Below, in pieces: positions 37,024 to 46,792 of a stretch of 64,000 bases of DNA. The translations under genes and the position numbers were made by a program. Source of the DNA: Peptostreptococcaceae bacterium VA2 (GTDB lineage Bacteria > Bacillota > Clostridia > Peptostreptococcales > Peptostreptococcaceae); contig JMMB01000007.1 of the NCBI GenBank assembly GCA_000686145.1, positions 1,054,001 to 1,118,000 on the forward strand. The letters are read 5' to 3'. The notes beneath the pieces were generated by a model. That model did not search any database. It saw nothing but the letters and a program-made list of their open reading frames with translations, and was not told where the DNA came from. How positions within the stretch are numbered: the stretch's first letter is position 1; every line of letters begins with the position of its first letter.

Positions 37024-38802
37024 ATGAATAAATATATAAATATTAATTCTGAGCTAGATGCCTTAAAGATAAAAGAGATTGAAAAAATCTTTTATGTCAA
37101 GATACAAGAAGATGTTAATTTGATACCAAAAATCACTCCTTTTAAAGGAATAAATACAGACATGCTATATATAAAGGATAATAAAATTTTATTTATAAAA
37201 TTTATGGATACCACAGAGGATTTATTCTTTATACTGGAAGAAGAATTGTTAGAAGTTATGAATGAGGAAAATGAGTTATTAAATTTAAGAATGAAGCAAT
37301 TAGACAAGAAGATAAACTACAACTATATATTTATAATGCCATATGTAGAAGTAGATAATGGTTATGAATTTGAAGAATTTGTGAATAATCATATTGTAGA
37401 TAAAAATAAGCTTAGAAGCATTATAGATAATCAAGAACAAATAAATGATTATTTGGTAGAAACTAATAATGAAATAGATTTAAACTTGTTTATACTAGAT
37501 ATTTGTCCGGAATACTATTTATTAAATGAAAGAGAACATTTAAATAAAAAATTTAAAAAGATTTCATTTTATGACCAAGACTATAAGTATAGTGCAACTA
37601 TGTTAGATAGTAGCCAAACAATAGAGGCTTCGTCTATAAAATATGGAAATACTTTATTTAAAGGCGGATCTGGAACTGGTAAAACTACAATAATGTTATC
37701 TAGAGGTATAAAGTTAGCTAGGTTATATCCACATCATAAGTTCTTAATATTAACAGATTCAAAACAAGCTTGTAATGAATTGAGAGAAAAGGTTAAACTA
37801 TTATATAAAGCTAACAATAATTTAGAGATATATACTTATAGTTCATTTATATTTAAATTAGCTAAAAAATATAATCTTATAGTTGATTATAATAATCTTA
37901 AAAAAGATTATGAAAAAACTTTTAATAATTTAGTTAAGCAAGCTAAAAATATTATAAAAAATAAAAATATGTTTAAAGGTATATTTATAGATGAAGTAGA
38001 AAACTTCAATAAGGATGAAATATCATTTATACAAGAATTTTTATATAAAACAAAGTTTATATTTAATGCTTTTTGCTGTGAATCTCTGAATATAAGTAGT
38101 GATTTAAATATATTTAAAGATAATTTAGAAGGTATAGAATTTAAAGAAACTGTAATTCTAGAAAAAAATTATAAACAAAGTGAAGATCTTGTGAAGTTTA
38201 CTAATAACTTTGCAAAAAACGCAAATGATTATATAGCAAACTTAAGGGATAGTAAAATATACAATGAATTTTATAAAACAAGCCCTATAAGAGTTGGAAA
38301 TAAAGCAGTAGATATAATAAAGGTAAGTGACTTAGATGATCAAATAAGTTCTCTTATATGGGAAATCGAATACTTAATAAGTAAAAAAGGACTACATTAT
38401 TCTGAAATTTGTATAATATACCCTTATAATAAAAAGAAATTAAAAAATGGAAAAACAATTTATTTCCAATACATGCTTAAAAAAGCTTTAGAGGAAGCAA
38501 ATATTCCGTATATATATGCTGAAGAAAATTTAACCAATATAAGTAAAAAACTTGGAGTAACAATTTCTAACATATATACTATAAATAATTTAGAATATAA
38601 AGCATTGATAGTGTGTGAACTAGAAATGTTATATAATCATACTATTAACGACAAAGAACAAGATTATCAAATGAATGATTTTGTAGGAGATTTGAACAAG
38701 GTGTATTTAGCTATAACTAGAGCATGTGATTATTTAAGTATAATAACAACATTTAATGAAAACTCTAGTGATATAATAAAGCTTCTTATAGAGTCAAAAT
38801 AA
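37024..38802 (+). CDS. UvrD/Rep-like superfamily 1 helicase with degenerate motifs
   Basis: A 592-residue protein. The N-terminal 190 residues are not recognised and may hold a nuclease-like (NERD-type) fold. Walker A GGSGTGKTT is at about 214-222, Walker B FIDEVENF at about 321-328 (DEVE instead of the usual DExQ), and motif VI YLAITRACDYL at about 561-571. The motif V region reads TINNLEYKALIV instead of the usual HxxKGLE, so it may be an ATPase without full helicase activity. GGGGGGATATCAG precedes the ATG. The gene is monocistronic with a perfect palindromic terminator. A DNA-repair or RNA role is inferred only. Confidence 0.8.
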   Translation: MNKYININSELDALKIKEIEKIFYVKIQEDVNLIPKITPFKGINTDMLYIKDNKILFIKFMDTTEDLFFILEEELLEVMNEENELLNLRMKQLDKKINYNYIFIMPYVEVDNGYEFEEFVNNHIVDKNKLRSIIDNQEQINDYLVETNNEIDLNLFILDICPEYYLLNEREHLNKKFKKISFYDQDYKYSATMLDSSQTIEASSIKYGNTLFKGGSGTGKTTIMLSRGIKLARLYPHHKFLILTDSKQACNELREKVKLLYKANNNLEIYTYSSFIFKLAKKYNLIVDYNNLKKDYEKTFNNLVKQAKNIIKNKNMFKGIFIDEVENFNKDEISFIQEFLYKTKFIFNAFCCESLNISSDLNIFKDNLEGIEFKETVILEKNYKQSEDLVKFTNNFAKNANDYIANLRDSKIYNEFYKTSPIRVGNKAVDIIKVSDLDDQISSLIWEIEYLISKKGLHYSEICIIYPYNKKKLKNGKTIYFQYMLKKALEEANIPYIYAEENLTNISKKLGVTISNIYTINNLEYKALIVCELEMLYNHTINDKEQDYQMNDFVGDLNKVYLAITRACDYLSIITTFNENSSDIIKLLIESK

Positions 38803-38828
38803 AAAGAAGCACAATTGTGCTTCTTTTA
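38801..38828. terminator. Bidirectional terminator, helicase / uppP
   Basis: A perfect palindrome, AAAGAAGCACAA with TTGTGCTTCTTT, with A and T runs on both sides, between convergent genes. Confidence 0.88.
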
Positions 38829-38833
38829 TCGTT

Positions 38834-39658
38834 CTATTTAAGTAAATAGAAATAACTAAGAACTATTATTCCTAGAATTATTCTATAGTAACCAAATACC
38901 TTAAAGTCATGTTTCTTTATGTAATCCATAAGGAACTTTATAACAAAAACTGAAACTACAAAGGCAACAATTGAACCGAGGGCTAACATCATCCATTCAA
39001 AACCGCTAAATGCAAAACCAGCTTTTAAAAGTTTTAATCCACTAGCTCCAAGCATTGTAGGTATAGCTAAGAAGAATGAGAACTCTGCAGCTACATATCT
39101 AGATGCACCAAGCAATACAGCTCCTATTATAGTAGATCCTGATCTAGATGTACCGGGTATAAGTGCTAAACATTGGAACAAACCAATACCTATTGCTAAC
39201 TTATATGTAACCTGAGAAAAATTACTGAACTTAGGTTTTTTATTTCTACTTTCAAGAAGTATCATTATTACCCCATATACTATAAGTGCAATAGCAACAG
39301 TAGTAGGATTAAAGAATGCTGCTTCTATAGCATCATCATATAAAAAACCTAAAACTGCAGATGGAATAACCGCTACTATGACCTTAAGCCATAAATCAAT
39401 AGTTTCATTTTTTTGAACTTTAGTTTTTGAAGCGTCAAAAGGATTCAGCTTCTTAAAAAATATTGTAAATACAGCAAATATTGAACCTAACTGAATTACA
39501 ACTAAAAATGTGCTAACAAAAGTATCTGAAAAGTTAAGTTTTACAAATTCATCAACTAATATCATATGTCCAGTACTACTTACAGGCAACCATTCTGTAA
39601 TACCTTGGACTATACCTAAAAGAATAACTTTTAAAATCTCGATAAAATTTTCAAGCAA
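38834..39658 (-). CDS. uppP: Undecaprenyl-diphosphatase UppP (BacA)
   Basis: A 274-residue membrane enzyme that recycles undecaprenyl diphosphate for wall synthesis and gives bacitracin tolerance. The motifs GIVQGITEWLPVSSTGHMIL and PGTSRSGSTI are diagnostic; about eight helices. The start is TTG at 39658 with TGGAGGTAATTAA upstream. The frame can be extended to a TTG at 39673, but that codon lies within the ribosome site. Confidence 0.96.
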   Translation of the reverse strand: MLENFIEILKVILLGIVQGITEWLPVSSTGHMILVDEFVKLNFSDTFVSTFLVVIQLGSIFAVFTIFFKKLNPFDASKTKVQKNETIDLWLKVIVAVIPSAVLGFLYDDAIEAAFFNPTTVAIALIVYGVIMILLESRNKKPKFSNFSQVTYKLAIGIGLFQCLALIPGTSRSGSTIIGAVLLGASRYVAAEFSFFLAIPTMLGASGLKLLKAGFAFSGFEWMMLALGSIVAFVVSVFVIKFLMDYIKKHDFKVFGYYRIILGIIVLSYFYLLK

Positions 39659-39773
39659 ATTAATTACCTCCAATACAAATCATAATAAACGTAAATAAAC
39701 GTCAACTTATAGTATATCAATAGTAGTAATTATATGTCAATAAAAGAAAATAACAAATAAGAAAGGAGAAATT

Positions 39774-40682
39774 ATGAATAAAACTATACAATTAGATGAC
39801 TATGAATATGAAATTTTCAAGAAGTTTTCAAAAAAGTTAAATCTGACAACAAAACATGATTATTTATCTAAAATAATATCGTTTAAGGAATTTATACAGG
39901 ATAAAGAACTTATCTATGCTAATAAGGAAGATTGTACAAAATTTATAGCAAATGTTAAAGAAAATTATGCTAAATCAACATCTGAAAAAATATATAGTTA
40001 CTTACATAGTTTTTATAATTTTTTACTAAAAGAAGAGTACATAGAGATAAATCCATTTAGATATGTAGAGAAACCTGAGGTAAGTAGAATAAAAAACAAA
40101 GATGATGTATTAAGCATTCAAGAAATTAATAAGCTTATAGAAATACTTTATAAGCTAAACATAAGAGATAGAGTTATTATAGTATTTTTAATTACTACAG
40201 GGTGCTTATTAAATGAATTAGTAAGTTTAAAATGGAAAGACCTTATGCTAGATGAGAAAAATAATTATTATACTAAACTAGGCAAAGGTAGAAAAGAAAG
40301 AATTGTAAAGCTTCATCCTTATTGCTTTAAATTAATAGAAGATTATAGAAACTACTCTGGATTAACAGAAGTTATAATGCCTACAGAAGAATTTATATTT
40401 ACAACGCAGAAAAGCAACTCTATAACAGATAGGAATGTAAGGCTAATAGTAAGAAAAGCTTTAGATTTAGCGGGTCTTTCTCAGTATTCAGCAAAAGATT
40501 TTAGACATTCATTTGCAGCTATATCTTTAAGACTTGGAGCAGATGAAGAAGATATAAAAAATCAGTTAGGTTGGAGCGACAAATATTATGCAATAAGATA
40601 TAAATATGTATTAAATTTTGTTGATAGTGAAAGTATAGATTATATTATTAATAAAGATAATATAAGTATAAATAAAAAGTAA
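39774..40682 (+). CDS. Xer-like tyrosine recombinase lacking the first catalytic Arg
   Basis: A 302-residue protein with a SAM-like core-binding N-terminal domain (about 10-95) and a tyrosine-recombinase domain. Retained: LGKGRKERIVKLHP (Lys region), DFRHSFAAISL with Arg244 and His245, and LGWSDKYYAIRYKYV with Tyr276 in the nucleophile place. The usual TGLRxSEL is TGCLLNEL (142-149), with Leu145 in the place of the first catalytic Arg, and the HxxR His is Lys241. It may bind DNA without recombining, or act with a partner. AAAGGAGAAATT precedes the ATG. It is a lone gene between uppP and purB with no phage genes nearby. Confidence 0.82.
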   Translation: MNKTIQLDDYEYEIFKKFSKKLNLTTKHDYLSKIISFKEFIQDKELIYANKEDCTKFIANVKENYAKSTSEKIYSYLHSFYNFLLKEEYIEINPFRYVEKPEVSRIKNKDDVLSIQEINKLIEILYKLNIRDRVIIVFLITTGCLLNELVSLKWKDLMLDEKNNYYTKLGKGRKERIVKLHPYCFKLIEDYRNYSGLTEVIMPTEEFIFTTQKSNSITDRNVRLIVRKALDLAGLSQYSAKDFRHSFAAISLRLGADEEDIKNQLGWSDKYYAIRYKYVLNFVDSESIDYIINKDNISINKK

Positions 40683-40706
40683 AAATGAACATAAATAAAA
40701 AAAAAC

Positions 40707-40735
40707 TTGTTATAGTTCGTAAAATTTTATATAAT
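40707..40735 (+). promoter_or_regulatory. purB promoter
   Basis: TTGTTA, 17 bases, TATAAT, 36 bases before the start. Confidence 0.65.
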
Positions 40736-40770
40736 TATGATATGAATAAGACTCAAGGAAGGTGCAAACA

Positions 40771-42213
40771 ATGATAGATAATAAATACAATACATATACA
40801 AACCCTTTAACGGACAGATACTGTAGTAAAGATATGAGCTATATATTCTCTCCACAATTTAAATTCTCAACTTGGAGAAAGTTATGGGTAGCGTTAGCAG
40901 AAGGTGAAAAAACTTTAGGAATAAATATAACTGATGAACAAATAGAAGAATTAAAGGCTAATATAGAAAATATAAACTTTGATGAAGCTAGAGAAATAGA
41001 AAAGGAAGTAAGACATGATGTAATGAGTCATGTAAAAGCGTATGGGTTACAATGTGATAAAGCTAAAGGAATAATCCATTTAGGTGCGACATCTGCATAT
41101 GTTGGTGACAACACAGATGTTATACAAATGGATGAAGCTTTAAAACTTATAAGAATAAAACTTGTTAACCTAATAAACAATTTAAAGGAATTTGCTCTTA
41201 AGTATAAAGATATGCCTACATTAGGATTTACACATTTCCAAGCAGCTCAGCTTACAACAGTAGGTAAGAGAGCTACTTTATGGGCTCAGGACTTAATACT
41301 TGACTTAGAAGATATAAACTATAGAATAGACAATATGAAACTAAGGGGAGTTAAAGGAACTACAGGTACTCAAGCTAGTTTTTTAAGTTTATTTGAAGGT
41401 GACCATGAAAAAATAAAGGAACTTGATAGATTAGTATGTAAACAAATGGGATATAAATCTTCTTATGCAGTAAGTGGACAAACTTATACTAGAAAATTAG
41501 ATTATCAAGTTATAAGTGTATTATCAGGAATAGCTCAAAGTATGCACAAAATGACTAATGATATAAGACTTTTACAAAGTTTAAAAGAAATAGAAGAGCC
41601 ATTTGAAAAAAATCAAATAGGTTCATCAGCTATGGCTTATAAAAGAAATCCAATGAGAAGTGAAAGAATATCATCATTATCAAAATATATAATATCTGAA
41701 TCATTAAGTCCTGCATTAGTACAGGCTACTCAATGGCTAGAAAGAAGTTTAGATGATTCAGCAAACAAAAGATTATCTATACCACAATCATTTATGGCAG
41801 CTGATGCAATAATTGAAATAGGTATGAACGTGACTGATGGATTAGTTGTTTATGAAAGTATGATAAATAAACATATAAATGAAGAGCTTCCATTTATGGC
41901 TACTGAAAATATACTTATGGAAGCTGTAAAAAGAGGTGGAGATAGACAAGAGTTACATGAGATAATAAGAGAGTATTCTATGAAAGCAGCTTATAGAGTT
42001 AAACACGAAGGTAAAGATAATAATTTAATGGACCTTATAATGAATGATGAATCATTCAAAATGAGTAAAGAAGAAATGTTATCTATAATGGATCCTAAAA
42101 ACTTTGTAGGTAGAGCTCCAGAACAAGTTGTAGAGTTTGTAAATGAAACTTTAGAACCAGCTATAAAAGACTTTAAGGAGTCTATAGGATTAAAAGTAGA
42201 CTTACATGTATAA
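40771..42213 (+). CDS. purB: Adenylosuccinate lyase
   Basis: A 480-residue enzyme of the fumarase/aspartase superfamily acting twice in purine synthesis (SAICAR to AICAR; adenylosuccinate to AMP). Motifs: THFQAAQLTTVGKRATLWAQ, the signature SSAMAYKRNPMRSE and HLGATSAYVGDNTD. ATG 40771 is used with GGAAGGTG upstream; a GTG three codons earlier lies in that site. No other purine genes are near. Confidence 0.97.
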   Translation: MIDNKYNTYTNPLTDRYCSKDMSYIFSPQFKFSTWRKLWVALAEGEKTLGINITDEQIEELKANIENINFDEAREIEKEVRHDVMSHVKAYGLQCDKAKGIIHLGATSAYVGDNTDVIQMDEALKLIRIKLVNLINNLKEFALKYKDMPTLGFTHFQAAQLTTVGKRATLWAQDLILDLEDINYRIDNMKLRGVKGTTGTQASFLSLFEGDHEKIKELDRLVCKQMGYKSSYAVSGQTYTRKLDYQVISVLSGIAQSMHKMTNDIRLLQSLKEIEEPFEKNQIGSSAMAYKRNPMRSERISSLSKYIISESLSPALVQATQWLERSLDDSANKRLSIPQSFMAADAIIEIGMNVTDGLVVYESMINKHINEELPFMATENILMEAVKRGGDRQELHEIIREYSMKAAYRVKHEGKDNNLMDLIMNDESFKMSKEEMLSIMDPKNFVGRAPEQVVEFVNETLEPAIKDFKESIGLKVDLHV

Positions 42214-42262
42214 AACATTCAAATATATAAATTAAATTGTAGTTGTTGCAAATTTATTATTA

Positions 42263-42289
42263 AAGCGGCCTATTTATAGGTCGTTTTTT
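42263..42289 (+). terminator. purB terminator
   Basis: AAAGCGGCCTA with TAGGTCGTTTT (one G-T pair), then Ts. Bases 42290-42498 are AT-rich and hold only the upstream region of the MarR gene. Confidence 0.7.
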
Positions 42290-42498
42290 GTTATAGTACA
42301 ATAAATATGACTATGATTAACTAAGCAAAGCTTATATATGTTTCTTTATTTTAATGTATTTTAAAATACATAATAAAATAATATGAAATTAATGTATTTT
42401 AAACATATTATTATTAAAAGTATTGTACTAATAAAAAAAATAATGTAAACTACAATTAAATGAGAAATCGAATAAATTAAACAGCTGGGGGCGATGAT

Positions 42499-42951
42499 AT
42501 GAAGTGTATAGTGCCAGATACAATAGAATTTTTATCTAAAACATTTCCGAAAATATATTCAAGTCTTTACTTAGAATATTTAAAACAGTATTCTGCGATA
42601 TATAACGTTAATAAAACACAACTAAGAGCATTGATGTTTATAAAAAACTATGGATGCATAAGTATGACTGATTTATGTGCTAAGCTAAACATAGAAAAAG
42701 GTAGTCTAACTAGTATGGTTGATGATTTAACAAAAAAGGGGTATGTTATAAGAAATAAGGATTCATTAGATAGAAGAAAATATCTAATAAGCATAACTGA
42801 AAAGGGAACAACTCTTGCTTCTGACTTTATGGCGAAGCTTAGTGAAAAATTAGAAGAAAAGTTTTTGAAATTAAACGAGGAAGATAGAAATAGATACATA
42901 GAAGCTATAAATACGTTGCAATATATTTTAAATAAAGAAGAATTTAGCTAA
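42499..42951 (+). CDS. MarR-family transcriptional regulator
   Basis: A 150-residue winged-helix regulator. The family pattern is clear: LRALMFIKNYGCISMTDLCA, LNIEKGSLTSMVDDLTKKGY, then the wing RNKDSLDRRKYLISITEKG and a C-terminal dimer helix. GGGGGCGATGAT lies before the ATG. No linked transporter or enzyme is cotranscribed, so the target and ligand are unknown. Confidence 0.92.
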   Translation: MKCIVPDTIEFLSKTFPKIYSSLYLEYLKQYSAIYNVNKTQLRALMFIKNYGCISMTDLCAKLNIEKGSLTSMVDDLTKKGYVIRNKDSLDRRKYLISITEKGTTLASDFMAKLSEKLEEKFLKLNEEDRNRYIEAINTLQYILNKEEFS

Positions 42952-42981
42952 AAAGCAACCTATTTAAGGTTGCTTTTGTTT
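42951..42981. terminator. Terminator between marR-like gene and aminotransferase
   Basis: AAAAGCAACCT with AGGTTGCTTTT, between convergent genes; the T run is short (GTTTT). Confidence 0.75.
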
Positions 42982-43005
42982 TAAAAATTAAATTAGTACA
43001 AAACA

Positions 43006-44229
43006 CTAAGCTTCAACTGGAGATATTTTAGAATTTGTAGATAAAAGAAGATATTGTTCAAGTCCTTCTTTTAAAAGTGTAGCAGCTTTATATAAGTCAG
43101 ATTCATTAAGAATATAAGCGAGTCTTATTTCATTACGACCTAGTCCAGGTGTTGAGTAGAACCCTTCAGCAGGACAAGCCATAACTGTTTCGTTATCTTT
43201 ACTAAATTCTTTAAGCATCCAAATTACAAAATCTTCTGCATTTTCTACAGGCAATTTTGCTACTATATAAAATGCTCCAGTAGGTTTTTCACATACAACA
43301 CCATCAACCTTCATTAATTCGTTGTATAAAACATCTCTTCTGTGTTTATATTCTTCATTAACTTCTTTAAAGTAAGAAACTGGAGTTTTATACAATTGTA
43401 CAGAACCAATTTGTTCTAAAGTAGCAACACAAAGTCTTCCTTGACATAATTTTAATATCTCAGCTATAAGAACTTTATTTTTGCAAGCTATAGATCCGAT
43501 CCTAGCACCACAAGCGCTGTATCTTTTAGATACACTGTCTATGATAACAACTCTGTCTTCAACTTCTTTCAAGTTTCCAAAACTTGTATAATCCAGTCCG
43601 TCATATACAAATTCTCTATAAACTTCGTCGGCTATTATCCATAAATCATTTTCTATAGCTATTTGTGCTATCATGCTAACTTCTTCTTTTGTATAAACTG
43701 TACCAGTAGGATTACCTGGATTAGAAAGTAAGATGCCTTTAGTCTTAGGATTAATCAGAGAACAAATTTTTTCTTTGGATGGTAAATGGAATCCGTCCTC
43801 AGCTTTAGTAGTAATTGGGTTAACCTCTACATTTACGCATTGAGAAAATCCATTGTAATTAGTGTAAAATGGTTCTGGAACTAATAGATTGTCACCTGGA
43901 TCACAGATAGCCATCATAGTAAATAATAAAGCTTCACTACCACCATTAGTTATAAGAATATCATCGCTATCAAAATGCATATCATATGTAGTATAATAAT
44001 CTTGAAGTGCTTTAATTAATTCTGGAATACCATTAGATACAGCATATTCCAAAACGTTACTGTCAAAGTTTTTAACTGCGTCAAAGAATCCTTTAGGAGT
44101 TTTAATATCTGGTTGACCTATATTTAAATGATAAACTTTAATTCCTCTAGCCTTAGCATCAAGAGCATAAGGAACTAATTTTCTTATTGGAGAAGACTGC
44201 ATATCAGTAACTCTGTTTGAATATTTCAT
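43006..44229 (-). CDS. Class I/II pyridoxal-phosphate aminotransferase
   Basis: A 407-residue fold-type I aminotransferase similar to aspartate or aromatic aminotransferases. Features: VYHLNIGQPDIKTP at the N-terminus, NPGNPTGTVYT, WIIADEVYREFVYDG and the PLP lysine in DSVSKRYSACGARIGS; the substrate-binding Arg is in RNEIRLAY. The amino-acid substrate cannot be fixed. GGGGGTAC precedes the start. A region of 270 AT-rich bases separates it from the divergent GalT-like gene and should hold both promoters. Confidence 0.92.
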   Translation of the reverse strand: MKYSNRVTDMQSSPIRKLVPYALDAKARGIKVYHLNIGQPDIKTPKGFFDAVKNFDSNVLEYAVSNGIPELIKALQDYYTTYDMHFDSDDILITNGGSEALLFTMMAICDPGDNLLVPEPFYTNYNGFSQCVNVEVNPITTKAEDGFHLPSKEKICSLINPKTKGILLSNPGNPTGTVYTKEEVSMIAQIAIENDLWIIADEVYREFVYDGLDYTSFGNLKEVEDRVVIIDSVSKRYSACGARIGSIACKNKVLIAEILKLCQGRLCVATLEQIGSVQLYKTPVSYFKEVNEEYKHRRDVLYNELMKVDGVVCEKPTGAFYIVAKLPVENAEDFVIWMLKEFSKDNETVMACPAEGFYSTPGLGRNEIRLAYILNESDLYKAATLLKEGLEQYLLLSTNSKISPVEA

Positions 44230-44503
44230 TTAAAGTACCCCCTATTATTTAAACATAATTAGACTATATTTATAAAATTTCTAACCAAGATTATAGTAGC
44301 ATAAGTTATTACAAAAATCAGTAAAAACTAGTAAGAGTATTATACAAAAATAGTGACAAAAATACATAAATACTATATTTTAGTATATAAAAAATATGAG
44401 AAATAAAAAAATAGTGAATTTATTTATAAATTAGTGGTGTAGTTTTAGATAGTTTTTTTAGAATAAAGTTTAATATAAAAAGAATTCCTAAGAGGTGTTA
44501 ACT

Positions 44504-45448
44504 ATGAAAGATATAAGAATAGATAATATTAAAAAAGACATAGTCATAGTTGCAAAGGATAGGTCTAAAAGACCGATGGATAAAGTTGTGTCATCACAAG
44601 ATGAGCCAACTTTAGAATATGAAGAAGAATGTCCATTTTGCAGAGGAAACGAAAGCTATATTACAAAGGAAAAATTCAAAATCGAGGATAAGACAGGTTG
44701 GTTAGTAAAATCTGTAGACAATAAATTTCCAATTGTAGATAATTTACCAGGTGAAATATATGGTTTACATGAAGTTATGATAGATACATATCGTCATAAT
44801 GGAAGCTTTTATGATATGAGCGAATCTGAATTTGAAAATTTATTTATTATGTATAAAAATAGATATACACAACTTATATGTGATAAAAAAATAGAATATG
44901 TAAGTATTTTTAAAAATTTTTTAAGAAAATCAGGAGCATCATTAGCACATCCACATTCTCAAATAATATCTCTTTCTATTCTTCCTCCAGAAATAGAAAA
45001 TCAAATAGATATATGCAAAGATTATTATGATAAAAATAAAAGATATTTATATGATGATATGATAAAAAATGAAATAGAGTTTGGAAAAAGGATAATTAAT
45101 AATGGAATTTATTTTTTAGTTATAGTTCCATATGCAACTAGATTTAGCGGTGAAGTAAGAATAATATTTAAAGAAAAAATCAAGTTTGAAAAAATGAATG
45201 AAAAACATATAAAAGAACTCTCGAAAATATTTGAAAAATTATTTAAAAGATTATATAAAGAAAGCGGTTATAATGCTTTCAATTTATGTGTATATACACA
45301 TCCTCTAAAAATAGAATGTGAGGATATATTTAATGTACATATGGATGTAATACCAAGAAAATATAGTTTTGGTGGATTTGAATTAGGAACAGGCATGTAT
45401 GTATCATCAATAGACCCAGAGGAATTAGCAAAAAAATTGAAGTTTTAG
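44504..45448 (+). CDS. Galactose-1-phosphate uridylyltransferase-like protein
   Basis: A 314-residue HIT-superfamily nucleotidyltransferase. It has CPFCRGNE (zinc cysteines), VDNKFPIVDN, and the catalytic signature GASLAHPHSQIISL in which the second His of HPH carries the nucleotide. The second half repeats the fold with FNLCVYTHP. No other Leloir genes are near, so it may act on another sugar phosphate rather than galactose. ATG 44504 is used with AAGAGGTG upstream; the GTG at 44495 lies in that site. Confidence 0.85.
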   Translation: MKDIRIDNIKKDIVIVAKDRSKRPMDKVVSSQDEPTLEYEEECPFCRGNESYITKEKFKIEDKTGWLVKSVDNKFPIVDNLPGEIYGLHEVMIDTYRHNGSFYDMSESEFENLFIMYKNRYTQLICDKKIEYVSIFKNFLRKSGASLAHPHSQIISLSILPPEIENQIDICKDYYDKNKRYLYDDMIKNEIEFGKRIINNGIYFLVIVPYATRFSGEVRIIFKEKIKFEKMNEKHIKELSKIFEKLFKRLYKESGYNAFNLCVYTHPLKIECEDIFNVHMDVIPRKYSFGGFELGTGMYVSSIDPEELAKKLKF

Positions 45449-45528
45449 TTAGATATATATTTTGATACAATATATAAAAAATAGGGTAAGATATAGTATA
45501 TGAAGGTAAATTAAAGTAGGAGGAAAAA

Positions 45529-46281
45529 ATGAAATTTATATCGTGGAATGTTAATGGAATAAGAGCCTGTGTAACTAAAGGGTTTGTAGAGTACTTCAAA
45601 GAGGTAGATGCAGATATATTTTGTTTGCAAGAAACTAAACTTCAAGAAGGTCAGATAGAATTAGATTTAGATGGATATTATCAGTATTGGAACTATGCAC
45701 AAAAGAAAGGTTATTCAGGTACGGCCATATTTACAAAAATAAGACCTTTGAATGTGTTTTATGGAATAAATATAGAAGAACATGACAATGAGGGCAGAGT
45801 AATCACATTAGAGTTTGAAGATTTTTATTTTATAACTGTGTATACTCCAAATTCTCAAAGTGAATTAAAAAGGTTAGAATATAGAATGAAATGGGAAGAT
45901 GATTTTAGAAATTATTTGATACAATTAAATAATAAAAAACCTGTAATTGTGTGTGGAGATTTAAATGTCGCTCATCAAGAAATCGATTTAAAAAATCCTG
46001 AAAATAATAAAAAAAATGCGGGATTTACTGAAGAGGAAAGAAATAAATTTACACAGTTATTAAATCATGACTTTATAGATACATATAGATATTTTAATCC
46101 TGAAAAAGAGGGTTCATATTCTTGGTGGTCATATAGATTTAATGCAAGAAAAAATAATGCTGGTTGGAGAATTGATTACTTTGTAGCATCTAAAAAAATA
46201 GAATCTAGATTAGTTAGTGCTAATATACATACTGAAATATTAGGATCAGACCACTGCCCTGTAGAGTTAATAATAAAATAA
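45529..46281 (+). CDS. exoA: Exodeoxyribonuclease III family AP endonuclease
   Basis: A 250-residue base-excision repair nuclease. The motifs of the ExoIII/APE1 family are complete: ISWNVNGIRACV, FCLQETKLQ, YSGTAIFTK, VYTPNSQ, VCGDLNVAHQEIDL and LGSDHCPVEL. AGGAGGAAAAA precedes the ATG. Confidence 0.97.
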   Translation: MKFISWNVNGIRACVTKGFVEYFKEVDADIFCLQETKLQEGQIELDLDGYYQYWNYAQKKGYSGTAIFTKIRPLNVFYGINIEEHDNEGRVITLEFEDFYFITVYTPNSQSELKRLEYRMKWEDDFRNYLIQLNNKKPVIVCGDLNVAHQEIDLKNPENNKKNAGFTEEERNKFTQLLNHDFIDTYRYFNPEKEGSYSWWSYRFNARKNNAGWRIDYFVASKKIESRLVSANIHTEILGSDHCPVELIIK

Positions 46282-46409
46282 TATCTAAAAAGGTTAATAA
46301 AATTATAAACTTATTAATATAATGTACAGTGATATGTTTAATATTTATGTATATTTGCATACACTAAAATCAGAAGAAAAATAATTTTATAACCAAGGGG
46401 GATGTATTT

Positions 46410-46739
46410 ATGAACTTATTAGGTCTTAAGCAAAAGTTAGAAAAAGGAAAATCGCTAGGTGGAGACGTTATATACATAAAAGAAGATAATATTTTATATG
46501 GATTAGAATGTATATATGAAGACCAAGAAAATAAGAGTATAACGTTATTAAAATCAAAGGAAGAGTCTATTAAGGTAGAGGATTTTATAAAAGTTTTAGA
46601 TAAGTTATACGCTAATATAGGAGATAAAGAGGTATTTATAGGTAAGGATGAAAATAGTAGAAATTATAAAAAAGAAATAAAAAGTGTAGAATTTGCACAG
46701 TATGAGTTATTAAAAATGTTGTTTATAAATGTAGAATAA
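46410..46739 (+). CDS. 109-residue protein of unknown function
   Basis: A soluble protein (LLGLKQKLEKGKSLGGDVIY, then YGLECIYEDQENKSITLLKS) with a good ribosome site, AAGGGGGATGTATTT. The composition is normal for this genome. No domain recognised. It ends at a strong two-way terminator shared with the convergent exonuclease gene. Confidence 0.7.
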   Translation: MNLLGLKQKLEKGKSLGGDVIYIKEDNILYGLECIYEDQENKSITLLKSKEESIKVEDFIKVLDKLYANIGDKEVFIGKDENSRNYKKEIKSVEFAQYELLKMLFINVE

Positions 46740-46740
46740 A

Positions 46741-46792
46741 TAATAAGTGTAAAAAAAGATAGACAGGCGTCTATCTTTTTTTACACTTATTA
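46741..46792. terminator. Bidirectional terminator overlapping an exonuclease gene end
   Basis: A long near-perfect stem, AATAAGTGTAAAAAAAGATA paired with the reverse on the other side of GACAGGCGTC. Its right arm (46771-46792) is inside the last codons of the minus-strand exonuclease gene. Confidence 0.88.

Noticed and set aside
39774-40682. Recombinase gene as evidence for a phage or integrated element
   Set aside because: No att-like repeats, excisionase, or phage genes beside it, and the neighbours uppP and purB are core genes.
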